This document shows positions 5,440-5,624 of a stretch of 5,624 nucleotides of DNA, piece after piece. Under the pieces are notes generated by a model. That model was given only the letters and a program-made list of their open reading frames with translations. It was not told the origin of the DNA and did no database searches. How positions within the stretch are numbered: the first letter of the stretch is position 1; each line of letters starts with the position of its first letter. The stretch is from Anaerolineales bacterium UBA4826. GTDB lineage: Bacteria > Chloroflexota > Anaerolineae > UBA4142. The stretch spans positions 78,221 to 83,844 of the forward strand of contig DHFK01000087.1 in the NCBI GenBank assembly GCA_002400365.1, read 5' to 3'. The translations under genes were made by a program, and so were the position numbers.

Positions 5440-5624
5440 TATTCAACCCACTCCGTTTCCGCCAATTCTTCTTCGACGATTTCGGCGATGAGGTCGTGCA
5501 AGCCGGGATCCACTTCCTTGATGAGATCCAGATTGCCGGTCGAATACCAGATGTAATACAGTTCGCGCAAGGTCTTGGCGTCAGTCTTCCACGCCGCATC
5601 GGTCACGCCGCGCATCGTTTCGGT
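5439..5624 (-). CDS. C-terminal fragment of an unidentified protein (HdrC candidate), truncated by window edge
   Basis: An open frame enters from the right edge and ends at TAA (5439-5441), giving the last 61 residues of a protein. Recognisable pieces are TLRELYYIWYSTGNLDL and an acidic helical tail rich in Glu that ends EWVE. There are no cysteines in this part, so any Fe-S motif would be upstream and unseen. It lies 102 nt before the HdrB-like gene, on the same strand. In sHdr operons that place is held by hdrC1, so an HdrC C-terminus is a reasonable guess. The coding reading is supported by a long stop-free frame and operon position; the function is not visible. Confidence 0.65.
   Translation of the reverse strand, partial: TETMRGVTDAAWKTDAKTLRELYYIWYSTGNLDLIKEVDPGLHDLIAEIVEEELAETEWVE

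Overview
The window holds six genes, all on the minus strand and so read from high to low coordinates. They look like one operon for a cytoplasmic iron-sulfur/flavin electron-transfer complex of the heterodisulfide reductase (Hdr) type. In transcription order they are: the C-terminal end of an unidentified protein that runs off the right edge (5439-5624); an HdrB-like CCG-domain protein (4119-5336); a short HdrA-like FAD/Fe-S flavoprotein (3011-4066); a cysteine-free protein of unknown function (2227-3000); an HdrC-HdrB fusion of the HdrD/GlpC type (906-2177); and the beta subunit of an electron transfer flavoprotein, EtfB (57-824). No tRNA, rRNA, CRISPR array, transposase or clear promoter is visible. 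The operon starts beyond the right edge and probably continues beyond the left edge, where an etfA would be expected.

From what is known of these families, the order HdrB - short HdrA - conserved unknown protein - HdrC/HdrB fusion - Etf best matches the sulfur-oxidising sHdr clusters. It is closest to the variant in which an HdrB3-type protein plus EtfAB replaces HdrC2B2. In that reading HdrA is the flavin/Fe-S core, the B-type proteins carry CCG-motif Fe-S sites, the ferredoxin domains of the fusion act as a wire, and EtfAB exchanges electrons with a dehydrogenase or quinone system. An Hdr-Etf complex for acyl-CoA or other thiol/disulfide chemistry is not excluded, because the diagnostic partners (lipoate-binding protein, lipoate ligase, etfA) are not in the window.

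The most unusual structure lies between the genes. Four of the five gene junctions, plus the region just after etfB, carry a short degenerate tandem repeat with a 7- or 8-bp period, arranged as two inverted arms that can fold into a hairpin. The repeat word differs at every site, but the architecture is the same. At the four junctions the hairpin lies over or just after the upstream stop codon, and its foot is 0-9 nt from the Shine-Dalgarno of the next gene. The exception is the hdrA/unknown-gene junction, where only 10 nt separate the genes and the Shine-Dalgarno is weak. A second unusual feature is in the fusion protein: the fold of its first CCG domain is recognisable, but all five expected cysteine positions are replaced.

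The organism is a bacterium with fairly GC-rich coding DNA. A Chloroflexota (Anaerolineae-like) origin is a guess from general style only, and no marker gene in the window fixes the taxonomy.
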